Source: Xanthomonas hortorum (lineage in GTDB: Bacteria > Pseudomonadota > Gammaproteobacteria > Xanthomonadales > Xanthomonadaceae). From it: a stretch of DNA of 64,000 bases. Location: NCBI RefSeq assembly GCF_002940005.1, contig NZ_MDEF01000014.1; one strand, given 5' to 3'. A program made the position numbers and the translations under genes. Position 1 is the stretch's first letter. Each line of letters begins with the position of its first letter. Below, one piece after another: positions 32,334 to 41,144 of this stretch. The notes beneath the pieces are model-generated. The model searched no databases. It saw only the letters and a list, made by a program, of their open reading frames with translations, and was not told where the DNA came from.

Positions 32334-34195
32334 CAACGCCCCCTGAGAAACCAACGATCGATTTCGCCCAGCGTAAACCGTGCCCAGGTCGGTCGGCCAT
32401 GGTTGCATTGGCCGGAGCGCTCGGTGACTTCCATATCGCGCAGCAGCGCGTTCATTTCGGGCACGCTGAGGCGTCGATTCGCGCGCACTGCACCGTGACA
32501 GGCCATGGTCGACAGCAGCTCGTCGCGCGCAGTGGCGATGCGGCGGCTCTGACCGTGTTCGCGCAGATCGCCGAGCACATCGCGCAACAGCGCTTCCGGC
32601 TCGGCATTGGCCAGCAGCGCGGGAATGCTGCGCACATGCAGCGATTGCGGACCGGCGCGGGTGATCTCGAAGCCCAGGCTGGCCAGCGTATCGGCTTCGC
32701 GCTCGGCGGTGTCGGCTTCGCGCTCGCCCACTGCCAGCGTCATCGGCACCAGCAGCGGCTGCGCGTGCAAACCGATGCTGTCGTGCGCGTTCTTGAGCCG
32801 CTCGTAACCGATGCGTTCGTGCGCGGCGTGCATGTCCACCACGATCAAGCCCTCGGCGTTTTCGGCCAGGATGTAGATGCCATGCAATTGCGCGACGGCA
32901 TAACCGAGCGGCGGTACACCGCTGTCTTGCGAGGTGGCAGGCAAGCCGGTACCGGAGAAGGTCTGCATGGCCGCAGACTGCTGCTGTGCGCTGCCGGATG
33001 GCGGTGCGTAAAGCGCGCTGTACGCGGCGCGCGCTTCATCCACGCGCAGGCCCAAGGGTGTTTGCGATGGCGTCCAGTTGCCGTAGCCGGTGCCGCCACC
33101 ACTGCCGGTTGCGCCACCGTAGCTTGGGATGTTGGACATTCCACTCGGCGCAGCTCCTGCGTCGCTGGTGCCTTCCGTGCCGATGCTATTTGGCATCGCG
33201 CCGGCACGCGTGTGCGCCAGCGCGTCCTGCAAGGTGCGATACACGAAGTCGTGGATCAGCCGCGCCTCGCGGAAGCGCACCTCGTGCTTGGCCGGGTGCA
33301 CGTTGACGTCCACGCGCGCCGGGTCCAGTTCCAGAAACAACACATAGGCCGGCTGGCGGCCATGGAACAGCACATCGCCATAGGCCATCTTGACCGCGTG
33401 CGCCACGCTGCGATCGCGCACCGAGCGGCCATTGACGTAGAGATATTGCTGGTCGGTACTGGCGCGCGAGTAGTGCGGTTGCGCGACCCAACCGTGCAGC
33501 CGCAGACCGGCGCCGCTGTGATCCACGCGCAAGGCCTGTCGTGCGAAATCTTCGCCCAAGGTTTCGCCAAGACGCGCATCCGAATACAGATCGCCTGGCT
33601 TGTAGCGGCGCGAGGGTTTGCCGTTATGCGCCACGCGCAATTCCACATCCGGCCGCGCCAGTGCCAACGAGCGCAGCCACTCTTCGATATGCCCGAGCTC
33701 GGTGCGCTCGGCACGCAAGAACTTGCGCCGCGCCGGCACGTTGTAGAACAGCTCGCGCACTTCCACCGTAGTGCCCGGCGCATGCGCACGCGGCGTCACC
33801 TCGCCCAGGCGGCCGCCTTCGATTTCCAACGCGGAGCCGTGTTCGGCATCGTGGCGGCGCGAGACCAGGGTGAAGCGGCTGACCGAGGCGATCGACGGCA
33901 GGGCTTCACCGCGAAAACCGAGCGTGGCTACGGTTTCCAGATCGTCCAGCGAGGCGATCTTGCTGGTGGCATGCCGCGACACCGCCAACGACAGTTCGTC
34001 CGGCGGGATGCCGCCGCCGTTGTCGCGGATACGGATCAAGCGCACGCCGCCTTCTTCGAGCTCGATATCCACGCGGGTGGCGCCGGCATCGAGCGCGTTT
34101 TCGACCAGCTCCTTGACCACCGACGCAGGCCGCTCGACCACTTCGCCGGCAGCAATCTGGTTGATCAGGATGTCGGGCAGTTGACGAATCGCCAT
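32333..34195 (-). CDS. mutL: DNA mismatch repair protein MutL
   Basis: A 620-residue GHKL ATPase linking MutS to MutH/UvrD or its own nicking. N-terminal ATPase motifs: INQIAAGEVVERPASVVKELVENALDAGA, then DNGGGIP, and ATSKI with GFRGEALPSIASV. The central linker (about 350-430) is Gly/Ser/Thr-rich. The C-terminal dimerisation domain ends with ACHGAVRANRRLS and CNHGRPT. The CHGAVRANR and CNHGRPT segments are also found in endonuclease-type MutL, though the DQHAxxE metal motif is replaced by VDMHAAHERI here. The start was set at the second ATG (34195). Confidence 0.94.
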   Translation of the reverse strand: MAIRQLPDILINQIAAGEVVERPASVVKELVENALDAGATRVDIELEEGGVRLIRIRDNGGGIPPDELSLAVSRHATSKIASLDDLETVATLGFRGEALPSIASVSRFTLVSRRHDAEHGSALEIEGGRLGEVTPRAHAPGTTVEVRELFYNVPARRKFLRAERTELGHIEEWLRSLALARPDVELRVAHNGKPSRRYKPGDLYSDARLGETLGEDFARQALRVDHSGAGLRLHGWVAQPHYSRASTDQQYLYVNGRSVRDRSVAHAVKMAYGDVLFHGRQPAYVLFLELDPARVDVNVHPAKHEVRFREARLIHDFVYRTLQDALAHTRAGAMPNSIGTEGTSDAGAAPSGMSNIPSYGGATGSGGGTGYGNWTPSQTPLGLRVDEARAAYSALYAPPSGSAQQQSAAMQTFSGTGLPATSQDSGVPPLGYAVAQLHGIYILAENAEGLIVVDMHAAHERIGYERLKNAHDSIGLHAQPLLVPMTLAVGEREADTAEREADTLASLGFEITRAGPQSLHVRSIPALLANAEPEALLRDVLGDLREHGQSRRIATARDELLSTMACHGAVRANRRLSVPEMNALLRDMEVTERSGQCNHGRPTWARFTLGEIDRWFLRGR

Positions 34196-34332
34196 CAGCG
34201 CAGGCACTCGCGCTGGTCGTAAACTGGGAAGCGCATCGAGGGTGTAGCAAGCAAGACAGACGTCGGCACGGCAATCCGGCGGCGCGCAGGCGCCGTCATC
34301 AAGGAATCAGTGCGGAATGATAGCCGAGCGGG

Positions 34333-36072
34333 TCAGCGACTGCCGCCGGCCACGGTGCCGGCGCTTGCATCGGCTTCGGCCTGCGCACGCGCGGCGAACA
34401 GCGTGCCCGGCGGCGGCTGGCGGGTGAAGAAGGTATCGATGCCGTCCAGCACGGCCGAGGCGATCTTGCGCTGGTAGGCCGGATCGATCAGGCGACGCTC
34501 TTCATCCGGATTGGAAATGAAGGCGGTTTCCACCAGCATCGCCGGCATGTCCGAGGTCCGCAGTACCGCGAAGTTGGCGCGTTCCAGAAACGGCTTGTGG
34601 TTGTTGCCGATCCGCTTGAGCCCGCCCAGCACATGGCCGGCAGCATCTTCGGAAGCCTTCATGTGGCCGCTTTGCGCCAGATCCAGCAACACGTTGGCAA
34701 GCGTACTTTCGGTCTGCTGCAGGCGCACGCCACCGACCAGGTCGGCAGCATTTTCCTTGTCGGCCAACCAACGCGCACGCTGCGAGGAAGCCCCCTTGGT
34801 CGACAGCACGTAGACGGATGAACCGGTTGCGCTGCGATTTTCTGCGGCATCGGCGTGGATCGAGATGAAGATGTCGGCCTTGGCGGCGCGCGCTTTTTGC
34901 GCGCGCATCGGCAGCGGAATGAACACGTCGGTGTCGCGCGTCATGTACGCCTTCATGCCGGGCGTTGCGTTGATCTGGCGCGCCAGTTCGCGGCCGACCG
35001 CCAGGGTGACGTCTTTTTCGCGCTTGCCGGTGGGGCCCATCGCACCCGGGTCCTGGCCACCGTGGCCGGGATCGATTGCCACGATCAACGGGCGCATGCC
35101 CGGCGCCATCTTGATCCGCGAGGCTTCGCTGGGCAGGACCGGGCGCGGCGGGATGTCGTCGCTGTCTGTGCCCGCAACCACGCCTGAGGCCGCGTTCGGC
35201 ATGGCTGCCGCGGTGTTGCCGGGTGCAACGCCCATCGGCGCAGTGCCACCGTTCAAGATCGCAGCGGGCGATGCGCTGCCGCCAGTCATCGCCACGCCTG
35301 TGGGTGCATTGGCAGTGGTGACCGTGACGCGATTGGGCGTATTGCTGCCGGCGCTTGCCGGCATAGCCGTACTGGTCGTCACCGCGCTCGTGGCAACGCC
35401 GGGACGCGGCGTCGGCACGCCAGTGGCGACCGTTGTCGGAACGGGTGCCGTTGTGACGGTAGGCATGGCCGATGCCGGCACGTACGGTACTGGTACTGGT
35501 GCTGGTGCCTGCGGAGGTGGCGCGGATGAGGCGCGCTGCGCAGATGCAGCCAAGGCTGCAGTCGCACGCGCTGCCTCGGCCTGCGCATTCACCGGCTGCG
35601 CCGTGACCGGGCGCGGCACCGGCATTGCCGTAGGCGCTGTCGTCGTGGTGGCGGCCGTGGACGCAACCGGCGTCGGATCGCCCGGCCACTCGATCACCAA
35701 GGTCGAGGCACTGCCCAGCGTCTGCATCTGCGGCTTCAGCGGCGTGACCGGCGTTGCAAGCTCGAACACCACCCGGAACGTGCCCGGCACCGGCTGGCCC
35801 GTGCGGACCGAAGTCACCAGACCGGCAGCGCCAGGCAGCTTGAGACCGCGTACGCCCGCAGAATCGGGGAAGTCCACCACCAACCGATTGGGGTTGGCCA
35901 ACGACAGCGTCTTGAAGCCGCCGCTGCCGGCAAGCTGAATCTCAGCGCGCGTGCCGGTTGCACCGGTGCTGACACCGACGCTCTTGATTTCGCCGGCCCA
36001 CGCAGCAAAAACCGCCAAGCTTAGGCTGGCGGTCAGGGCAGAAACACAGAACTGGCGTATCCCCGGTGTCAT
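34333..36072 (-). CDS. amiC: N-acetylmuramoyl-L-alanine amidase AmiC with AMIN domain
   Basis: A 579-residue exported zinc amidase that splits septal peptidoglycan. Signal peptide (FCVSALTASLSLAVFAAWA), AMIN targeting domain (about 27-130, GEIKSVGVSTGATGTRAEIQL), a very long Ala/Pro/Thr/Val linker (about 130-325), then Amidase_3. The catalytic domain shows IAIDPGHGGQDPGAMGPTGKREKDV with the first zinc His, a later Glu/His region (SIHADAAENRSATGSSVYVLS) and MLVETAFISNPDEE with the catalytic Glu. The linker, about 195 residues, is unusually long. It lies between tsaE and mutL, the gene order of many gammaproteobacteria. Confidence 0.93.
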   Translation of the reverse strand: MTPGIRQFCVSALTASLSLAVFAAWAGEIKSVGVSTGATGTRAEIQLAGSGGFKTLSLANPNRLVVDFPDSAGVRGLKLPGAAGLVTSVRTGQPVPGTFRVVFELATPVTPLKPQMQTLGSASTLVIEWPGDPTPVASTAATTTTAPTAMPVPRPVTAQPVNAQAEAARATAALAASAQRASSAPPPQAPAPVPVPYVPASAMPTVTTAPVPTTVATGVPTPRPGVATSAVTTSTAMPASAGSNTPNRVTVTTANAPTGVAMTGGSASPAAILNGGTAPMGVAPGNTAAAMPNAASGVVAGTDSDDIPPRPVLPSEASRIKMAPGMRPLIVAIDPGHGGQDPGAMGPTGKREKDVTLAVGRELARQINATPGMKAYMTRDTDVFIPLPMRAQKARAAKADIFISIHADAAENRSATGSSVYVLSTKGASSQRARWLADKENAADLVGGVRLQQTESTLANVLLDLAQSGHMKASEDAAGHVLGGLKRIGNNHKPFLERANFAVLRTSDMPAMLVETAFISNPDEERRLIDPAYQRKIASAVLDGIDTFFTRQPPPGTLFAARAQAEADASAGTVAGGSR

Positions 36073-36142
36073 GGGGCTGGATTCAATCACCCAATAGTGT
36101 CAATTGCAAGGTGATTTCCCTTAATAATCCACAACCTGGCGT

Positions 36143-36643
36143 TCATTGTTCTTGTGAGCCGACAGAAAGCGCCTGCAACTCGGGGTGCTGTACCAGACGT
36201 GCCAGCCAGCCGCGCCCGGTTTCGCTTCGGCCCAACAACTTGACGCTGCGACCCTCGCCTTCAACGGCCAGTTCCACGTCCAGATCCACCGGCGGCAGCG
36301 CGCCTGCGCCACGTTCCGGCCATTCGACCAGCCACAGGCTCGCGCTGCCCTCGTCGAGCCCGAGAAAGTCCAATTCGCCGGCATGCCCGATGCGGTACAG
36401 ATCCAGGTGCCAGGCCTCGTCGCCGGTACTAAGCGGATAGCGCTCGACCAAGGTGTAGGTGGGGCTGCGGATCGGCCCGGTAACGCCGAGTGCGCGCAAC
36501 AGTGCGCGCGCCAGGGTGGATTTGCCGGCACCAAGATCGCCATGCAGCTGCACCATCGCAGTCGTGGGTCGCACTGCGGCCAGGGCCTGACCCAGGGTTT
36601 CGGTGGCCTGCGCATCGACCAGTTGTGCGGTGAGTTGGCTCAT
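36143..36643 (-). CDS. tsaE: tRNA threonylcarbamoyladenosine biosynthesis ATPase TsaE
   Basis: A small P-loop protein of 166 residues that works with TsaB and TsaD to make t6A37 in tRNAs reading ANN codons. Walker A is GDLGAGKSTLARALLRALG, followed by SPTYTLVERYP with the conserved Thr/Tyr and the HLDLYRI motif, then FLGLDEG and WLVEWPERG, all typical TsaE (YjeE) features. Its ATG overlaps the nnrD stop by 4 bp (ATGA), coupling translation. Confidence 0.94.
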   Translation of the reverse strand: MSQLTAQLVDAQATETLGQALAAVRPTTAMVQLHGDLGAGKSTLARALLRALGVTGPIRSPTYTLVERYPLSTGDEAWHLDLYRIGHAGELDFLGLDEGSASLWLVEWPERGAGALPPVDLDVELAVEGEGRSVKLLGRSETGRGWLARLVQHPELQALSVGSQEQ

Positions 36644-38127
36644 GCAATGGCTCCGGCGTTGGCGAGGTGGCGCAGCTCGGGTAACAAATCCGTTGGCAGC
36701 AGGCCGCGCTCGCCATCGCGCGCGGCCGCGTCGCCAGCGCAGGCATGCAACAAGGCGCCCAGGCTGGCGGCATCGAGCGGCGGCCAGCCCTGTGCCAGCA
36801 AGGCCGCGATCACGCCGGTCAGTAGATCGCCCATACCGCCGACCGCCATGCCCGGATTGCCGGCGTCGATGATGCGTGGCACCGAATGCGGCGCGGCGAT
36901 GACGCTGCCGGCGCCCTTGAGCACCACAACTGCGTCGAAGCGCTTGGCCAAGGCGTCTGCGGCGGCCAGGCGATTGTGCTGGACTTGTGCAGTAGACAGG
37001 CCGAGCAGACGGCCGGCCTCGCCAGGATGCGGGGTCAACACACGCGGGCCGCGGCTCGGCACTGCGATGGCAGCCAGCAGATTCAGGCCGTCGGCATCGA
37101 TGACGACCGCGGTATCCGAGGCCAGCACCGCATGCCACAACGCCTGCGCCCAGGCGTCCTGACCCAGGCCCGGCCCCAGTGCGACCACGTCGGCCGCATT
37201 GGCCAGTGCGGCGATGTCGTCGTCGTCCTGCACCGCGCGCACCATTGCCTCCGGGCAGCGCGCCAATAGCGGCGCCACGTGCTCGGCGCGGGTGGCGACC
37301 TGCACCAGCCCTGCGCCGCTGCGCAAGGCCGCTTCGGCGGTCAGCATGATCGCGCCGCCGCTGCCGAGATTGCCGCCAACACACAGCACCCGCCCGGATT
37401 CGCCCTTGTGCGTATTGCGTCGGCGCGGCCGCAACTGCGCGGCCAAGGCGTCGATATCCCAACTATGCGCAGCCGGCGTCAGCCCGTCGAATGCGGCATC
37501 CGGCACCTCCAGCGAGGCAATCGCGCGCTCGCCGGCATGCTCCAGCGCATCGCCGGTGTACAGCCCGATATGCGGCACGATGAACTGCAAGGTGGCCTCC
37601 GCGCGCACTGCGGCAGCGAAGGCCACGCCGTGATCGGCATCGATGCCGCTGGGCACATCCAGCGCGAACACCGGCACGCCGGCTGCGTTGATGGCCTCGA
37701 TCAATGACGCGGTGTCAGCATCGGGCGCGCGGTTGAGGCCGATGCCGAACAGCGCGTCGACGATCACATCGGCCTGCGCCAGCGGAGACGGAAACAATGC
37801 GATCGCGCCACCAACGCCCAGGTAATCGGTGCAGGCCCGCTGTGCCAGCGCCGAGGCCGGGCCGTGCCCTGGAAGATGCACCACCCGCACATCACGCCCG
37901 GCCCGCTGCGCCAGGCGCGCCAGTACATAGCCATCGCCACCGTTGTTGCCGGTGCCGCACACCACCACGATGCGGCGCGCTTGCGGCCAGCGTTCCAGCA
38001 GGTACTGCCAGGCGGCCTGCCCGGCGCGTTGCATCAACAGATAGCCATCGCCACCGAGCAGCGCGGTGGCCTGCGCATCTAGCCTGCGCGCAGCGGCGGT
38101 GTCGTAAAGATCGAGCGGTACGTACAT
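36640..38127 (-). CDS. nnr: Bifunctional NAD(P)H-hydrate repair enzyme
   Basis: A fused enzyme of 495 residues that repairs damaged NADHX/NADPHX. The N-terminal half is the epimerase (YjeF_N: VVCGTGNNGGDGYVLARLA, VDALFGIGLNR, LDVPSGIDAD). The C-terminal half is the ADP-dependent dehydratase (GRVLCVGGNLGSGGAIMLTAEAALRSGAGLV, TPHPGEAGRLLG, VLKGAGSVIA, NPGMAVGGMGDLLTGVIAALLAQG). The start at 38127 lies only 24 bp from the divergent queG start. Upstream in-frame codons to 38643 are shadow of queG. Confidence 0.95.
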   Translation of the reverse strand: MYVPLDLYDTAAARRLDAQATALLGGDGYLLMQRAGQAAWQYLLERWPQARRIVVVCGTGNNGGDGYVLARLAQRAGRDVRVVHLPGHGPASALAQRACTDYLGVGGAIALFPSPLAQADVIVDALFGIGLNRAPDADTASLIEAINAAGVPVFALDVPSGIDADHGVAFAAAVRAEATLQFIVPHIGLYTGDALEHAGERAIASLEVPDAAFDGLTPAAHSWDIDALAAQLRPRRRNTHKGESGRVLCVGGNLGSGGAIMLTAEAALRSGAGLVQVATRAEHVAPLLARCPEAMVRAVQDDDDIAALANAADVVALGPGLGQDAWAQALWHAVLASDTAVVIDADGLNLLAAIAVPSRGPRVLTPHPGEAGRLLGLSTAQVQHNRLAAADALAKRFDAVVVLKGAGSVIAAPHSVPRIIDAGNPGMAVGGMGDLLTGVIAALLAQGWPPLDAASLGALLHACAGDAAARDGERGLLPTDLLPELRHLANAGAIA

Positions 38128-38138
38128 GCCGGGAATTC

Positions 38139-38144
38139 TATACT
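38139..38144 (+). promoter_or_regulatory. -10 box close to the queG start codon
   Basis: TATACT ends 7 nt before the queG ATG inside the 24-bp gap to nnr, so the queG mRNA would begin at or within a base or two of the start codon. No clear -35 hexamer is visible. Confidence 0.45.
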
Positions 38145-38151
38145 TGTCGCC

Positions 38152-39219
38152 ATGTCTGCCGTCCTCGCCCGCCCCGACCCCACCGACGCCGCCGCGCGCA
38201 TCCGTGCGCTTGCGCGCGAGGCCGGCTTTCAACGTTGCGGCATCACCGGCATCGAGCTGGGCGAAGACGAGGCGCATCTGCGCAGCTGGCTGGAAGAAGG
38301 CCTGTACGGGACCATGCATTGGATGGCCCAGCACGGCGACAAACGCTCGCGCCCGCAGGAGCTGGTGCCCGGCACCTTGCGGGTGTTGTCGGTGGGCATG
38401 GACTACGGCCGCAAGGACGACACTGAGGCCTGGAACACCTTGCACGACGGCCGCCGCGCCTATGTGGCGCGATATGCGCTGGGGCGCGATTACCACAAGC
38501 TGATGCGCAACCGGCTGCAGAAACTGGCCGAGCGCATCCAGGGCGAAGTCGGCGCGTTCGGCTATCGCGTATTCGTCGATTCCGCACCGGTGCTGGAGCG
38601 CGCATTGGCGCGCAACGCCGGGCTGGGCTGGATCGGCAAACACACCTGCCTGATCGATCGCAATGGCGGTTCATGGTTTTTTCTGGGCGAGATCTACCTC
38701 GATCTGCCGCTGCCCATCGATACCCCGGCCACTGCGCATTGCGGCACCTGCACGCGCTGCATCGACATCTGCCCGACCCAGGCCATCATCGCCCCGTACC
38801 GGCTGGATGCGCGCCGCTGCATCGCCTACCTCACGATCGAACACGATGGCGCAATTCCTGAGGAGATGCGCAAACCGATCGGCAACCGCATCTTCGGCTG
38901 CGACGACTGCCAGTTGATCTGTCCCTGGAACAAGTTCGCCCAACGCACCGACGAATCCGATTTTCGTGCCCGCAACGACCTGGATGTGGCGACGCTGCCG
39001 CAGCTGTTCGCATGGGGCACGGACGAGTTCCTGCGCCGCACCGAGGGCAGCCCGATCCGCCGCAGCGGCCACGAACGCTGGCTGCGCAATATCGCAGTGG
39101 GATTGGGCAATGCGCCTGGCACGCCGGAGGTGTTGGCGGCACTGGAAGCCCGTCGCAACGACGATTCGGAACTGGTACGCGAACACGTGGGTTGGGCGCT
39201 GGCGCAACACGGCCTGTGA
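38152..39219 (+). CDS. queG: Epoxyqueuosine reductase QueG
   Basis: A cobalamin and iron-sulphur enzyme of 355 residues catalysing the last step to queuosine in tRNA. Two 4Fe-4S motifs are visible: CGTCTRCIDICPTQAI and CDDCQLICPWNKF. N-terminal GFQRCGITGIELG and the YGRDYHK-like stretch LGRDYHKLMRNRLQKLA match the family. A C-terminal HEAT-like tail ends in REHVGWALAQHG. It pairs logically with gluQ in this window, since GluQ acts on queuosine-bearing tRNA-Asp. It is divergent from nnr with a 24-bp gap. Confidence 0.95.
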   Translation: MSAVLARPDPTDAAARIRALAREAGFQRCGITGIELGEDEAHLRSWLEEGLYGTMHWMAQHGDKRSRPQELVPGTLRVLSVGMDYGRKDDTEAWNTLHDGRRAYVARYALGRDYHKLMRNRLQKLAERIQGEVGAFGYRVFVDSAPVLERALARNAGLGWIGKHTCLIDRNGGSWFFLGEIYLDLPLPIDTPATAHCGTCTRCIDICPTQAIIAPYRLDARRCIAYLTIEHDGAIPEEMRKPIGNRIFGCDDCQLICPWNKFAQRTDESDFRARNDLDVATLPQLFAWGTDEFLRRTEGSPIRRSGHERWLRNIAVGLGNAPGTPEVLAALEARRNDDSELVREHVGWALAQHGL

Positions 39220-39261
39220 GCGTCCGCGTAATGCACTCACGCATGCGCATCGCCGCTGCGG

Positions 39262-39267
39262 GATAAT
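39262..39267 (+). promoter_or_regulatory. -10 box close to the xseA start codon
   Basis: GATAAT ends 6 nt before the xseA ATG with no Shine-Dalgarno sequence between, another candidate leaderless start. No strong -35 hexamer is visible. Confidence 0.4.
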
Positions 39268-39273
39268 GCGCCG

Positions 39274-40635
39274 ATGGCCGACCGCAACGAACAGATCCTC
39301 ACCCCCAGCCAGCTCAACACGCTGGCACGCGACCTGCTGGAAGGCAGCTTCCCGCTGGTCTGGGTGGAAGCAGAGCTGAGCAGCTTCACGCGCCCCTCCT
39401 CGGGCCATCTGTATTTCACGCTCAAGGACGCACGCGCGCAGATCCGGTGCGCGATGTTCAAGCCCAAGAGCACCTGGCTGAAGTTCCAGCCGCGCGAAGG
39501 CCTGCGCGTGCTCGCGCGCGGACGTCTCACCCTGTACGAGGCGCGCGGCGACTATCAGTTGGTGCTGGACCACATGGAAGAAGCCGGCGAAGGCGCCCTG
39601 CGCCGCGCCTTCGACGAGCTGCGCGCACGCCTGGCCGCCGAAGGCCTGTTCGATGCCGAGCGCAAGCAGCCGTTGCCGGCGCATGTGCGGCGCCTGGCGG
39701 TGATTACCTCACCCAGCGGTGCAGCAGTGCGTGATGTGCTCAGCGTGCTGGCGCGACGTTTCCCGCTGCTAGAAGTGGACCTGCTGCCCTCGCTGGTGCA
39801 AGGCGACAGCGCCGCCGCGCAGATCACATCGCTGCTGCAGCGCGCAGACGCCGCCGGGCGCTACGACGTCATTCTGATCACCCGCGGCGGCGGCTCACTG
39901 GAAGATCTGTGGGCGTTCAACGACGAGCGCCTGGCCCGCGCAATTGCAGCCGTGCAGACACCGGTGGTGTCGGCGGTTGGCCACGAGACCGACTTCAGCC
40001 TGAGCGACTTCGTTGCAGATGTGCGTGCGCCCACGCCCTCGGTGGCCGCCGAGTTGCTGGTGCCCGATCAACGCGAGCTGGTCGCCCGCGTGCGGCGCGC
40101 ACATGCGCGCATGGCTCAGCTGCAACAACACGCGCTGGGCAACGCGATGCAGCGCGCCGACCGGCTTGCATTGCGTCTGCGTGCGCATAGCCCGCAGGCG
40201 CGGCTGCAACTGCTGCACCGCCGCCAGGAAGATGCCGGCCGCCAGTTGCGTGCACGCATGACCCAGGTACTGGAGCGGCTGCAGGCACGTGTGCAACGTG
40301 GGCAGGCACGCCTGCATGCGCACAACCCGCAACGCGATCTGGCCAACTTGCAGCAGCGCCTGCAGGCCTTGCATCCGCAGGCAGCCATGCAGCGACGTTT
40401 GCAACACGATCAACTGCGGCTGCGTGGTCTTGCGCGCTCGCTGGAAGCGGTCAGCCCGCTGGCCACGGTTGCGCGCGGCTACGCCATCGTGACCCGACCC
40501 GTCGATGGCAGCGTGGTGCGCAGTGCTGGCGAAGTGAATCCCGGCGAGCGCCTGCGTGCGCAGCTGGCCGATGGCAGCATCGAGGTGCGGGTCGAATCCA
40601 GCGACGGCTTAAGAGTGGCTAACAAACCCGCTTGA
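39274..40635 (+). CDS. xseA: Exodeoxyribonuclease VII large subunit
   Basis: The catalytic subunit of ExoVII, 453 residues, degrading single-stranded DNA to oligonucleotides. N-terminal OB-fold (LTPSQLNTLARDLLEGSFPLVWVEAELSSFTRP with SGHLYFTLKD), then the catalytic domain (VITSPSGAAVRDVLSVLARRFP, RGGGSLEDLWAFNDERLARAI, SAVGHETDFSLSDFVADVRAPTPS), a long Arg/Gln/Leu coiled-coil stalk (about 270-400) and the C-terminal GYAIV segment. xseB is not in the window. Its end abuts repeat locus R3; the last codons include GTGGCTAACAAA, a repeat-border motif, so the C-terminus may have been rewritten by the insertion. Confidence 0.94.
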   Translation: MADRNEQILTPSQLNTLARDLLEGSFPLVWVEAELSSFTRPSSGHLYFTLKDARAQIRCAMFKPKSTWLKFQPREGLRVLARGRLTLYEARGDYQLVLDHMEEAGEGALRRAFDELRARLAAEGLFDAERKQPLPAHVRRLAVITSPSGAAVRDVLSVLARRFPLLEVDLLPSLVQGDSAAAQITSLLQRADAAGRYDVILITRGGGSLEDLWAFNDERLARAIAAVQTPVVSAVGHETDFSLSDFVADVRAPTPSVAAELLVPDQRELVARVRRAHARMAQLQQHALGNAMQRADRLALRLRAHSPQARLQLLHRRQEDAGRQLRARMTQVLERLQARVQRGQARLHAHNPQRDLANLQQRLQALHPQAAMQRRLQHDQLRLRGLARSLEAVSPLATVARGYAIVTRPVDGSVVRSAGEVNPGERLRAQLADGSIEVRVESSDGLRVANKPA

Positions 40636-41144
40636 GCGCTGTCTCGACATGTCGATCAGTCGAGGGCGCGGTGCCCTCACCGCACCAGACAGTTTGCTGG
40701 CTACTTTGTTGAAAGCCATGCACACCGACCATCGCGACTGGTCCTTGCCCGCCCACCGTCGCGGGACCTTACGCGGCATGGATGCCGCGTTAAGAGCTTA
40801 CACGGACGTACTTGCTGCGTGTCCCGCGATGGTGGGCGGGCAAGGGCCCTGCAGCCAACTTGCAAATCAGCCGCTCTGCAAGTGATGTATCCGAGGTGTT
40901 CGATCACTCCAGGACAAACGAGAATTCGCGTCGTAGCGTCGTAGCGTCGTCGAAATGCAATCAAATGCTTGGTTCAAAAGTTCAGTGCGTCGAGAGCGCA
41001 AGGCCCTCACCGCTCGCGGGACACGCGGTGAATCAGTCCATGAAGAATGCTTGGAGGCATCCATGCCACCAAGGGTCCCGCAAGCGGTGAGGACATCGCA
41101 CCTGGCAACTCGATCGTGTGCTGTTCTGTTAGTCGCGTCGCCCC
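40636..41144. repeat. Repeat locus R3: truncated A, full B, and a second A-type module
   Basis: 509 bp without a gene between convergent xseA and the virJ pseudogene. The first A module keeps only its left arm (40668-40687) and runs straight into the A-B linker. Module B is intact at 40743-40845. A further A-type module, more diverged, lies at 40996-41099, with inner GGAGGCATCCATGCC. The element border motif TCTGTTAGTCGC is at 41124-41135. A triple AGCGTCGT-like run lies at 40935-40951. Confidence 0.75.

Noticed and set aside
32399..34222. 607-codon plus-strand open frame opposite mutL
   Set aside because: Antisense shadow of a GC-rich gene; mutL has full family motifs and the antisense protein has no domain pattern.
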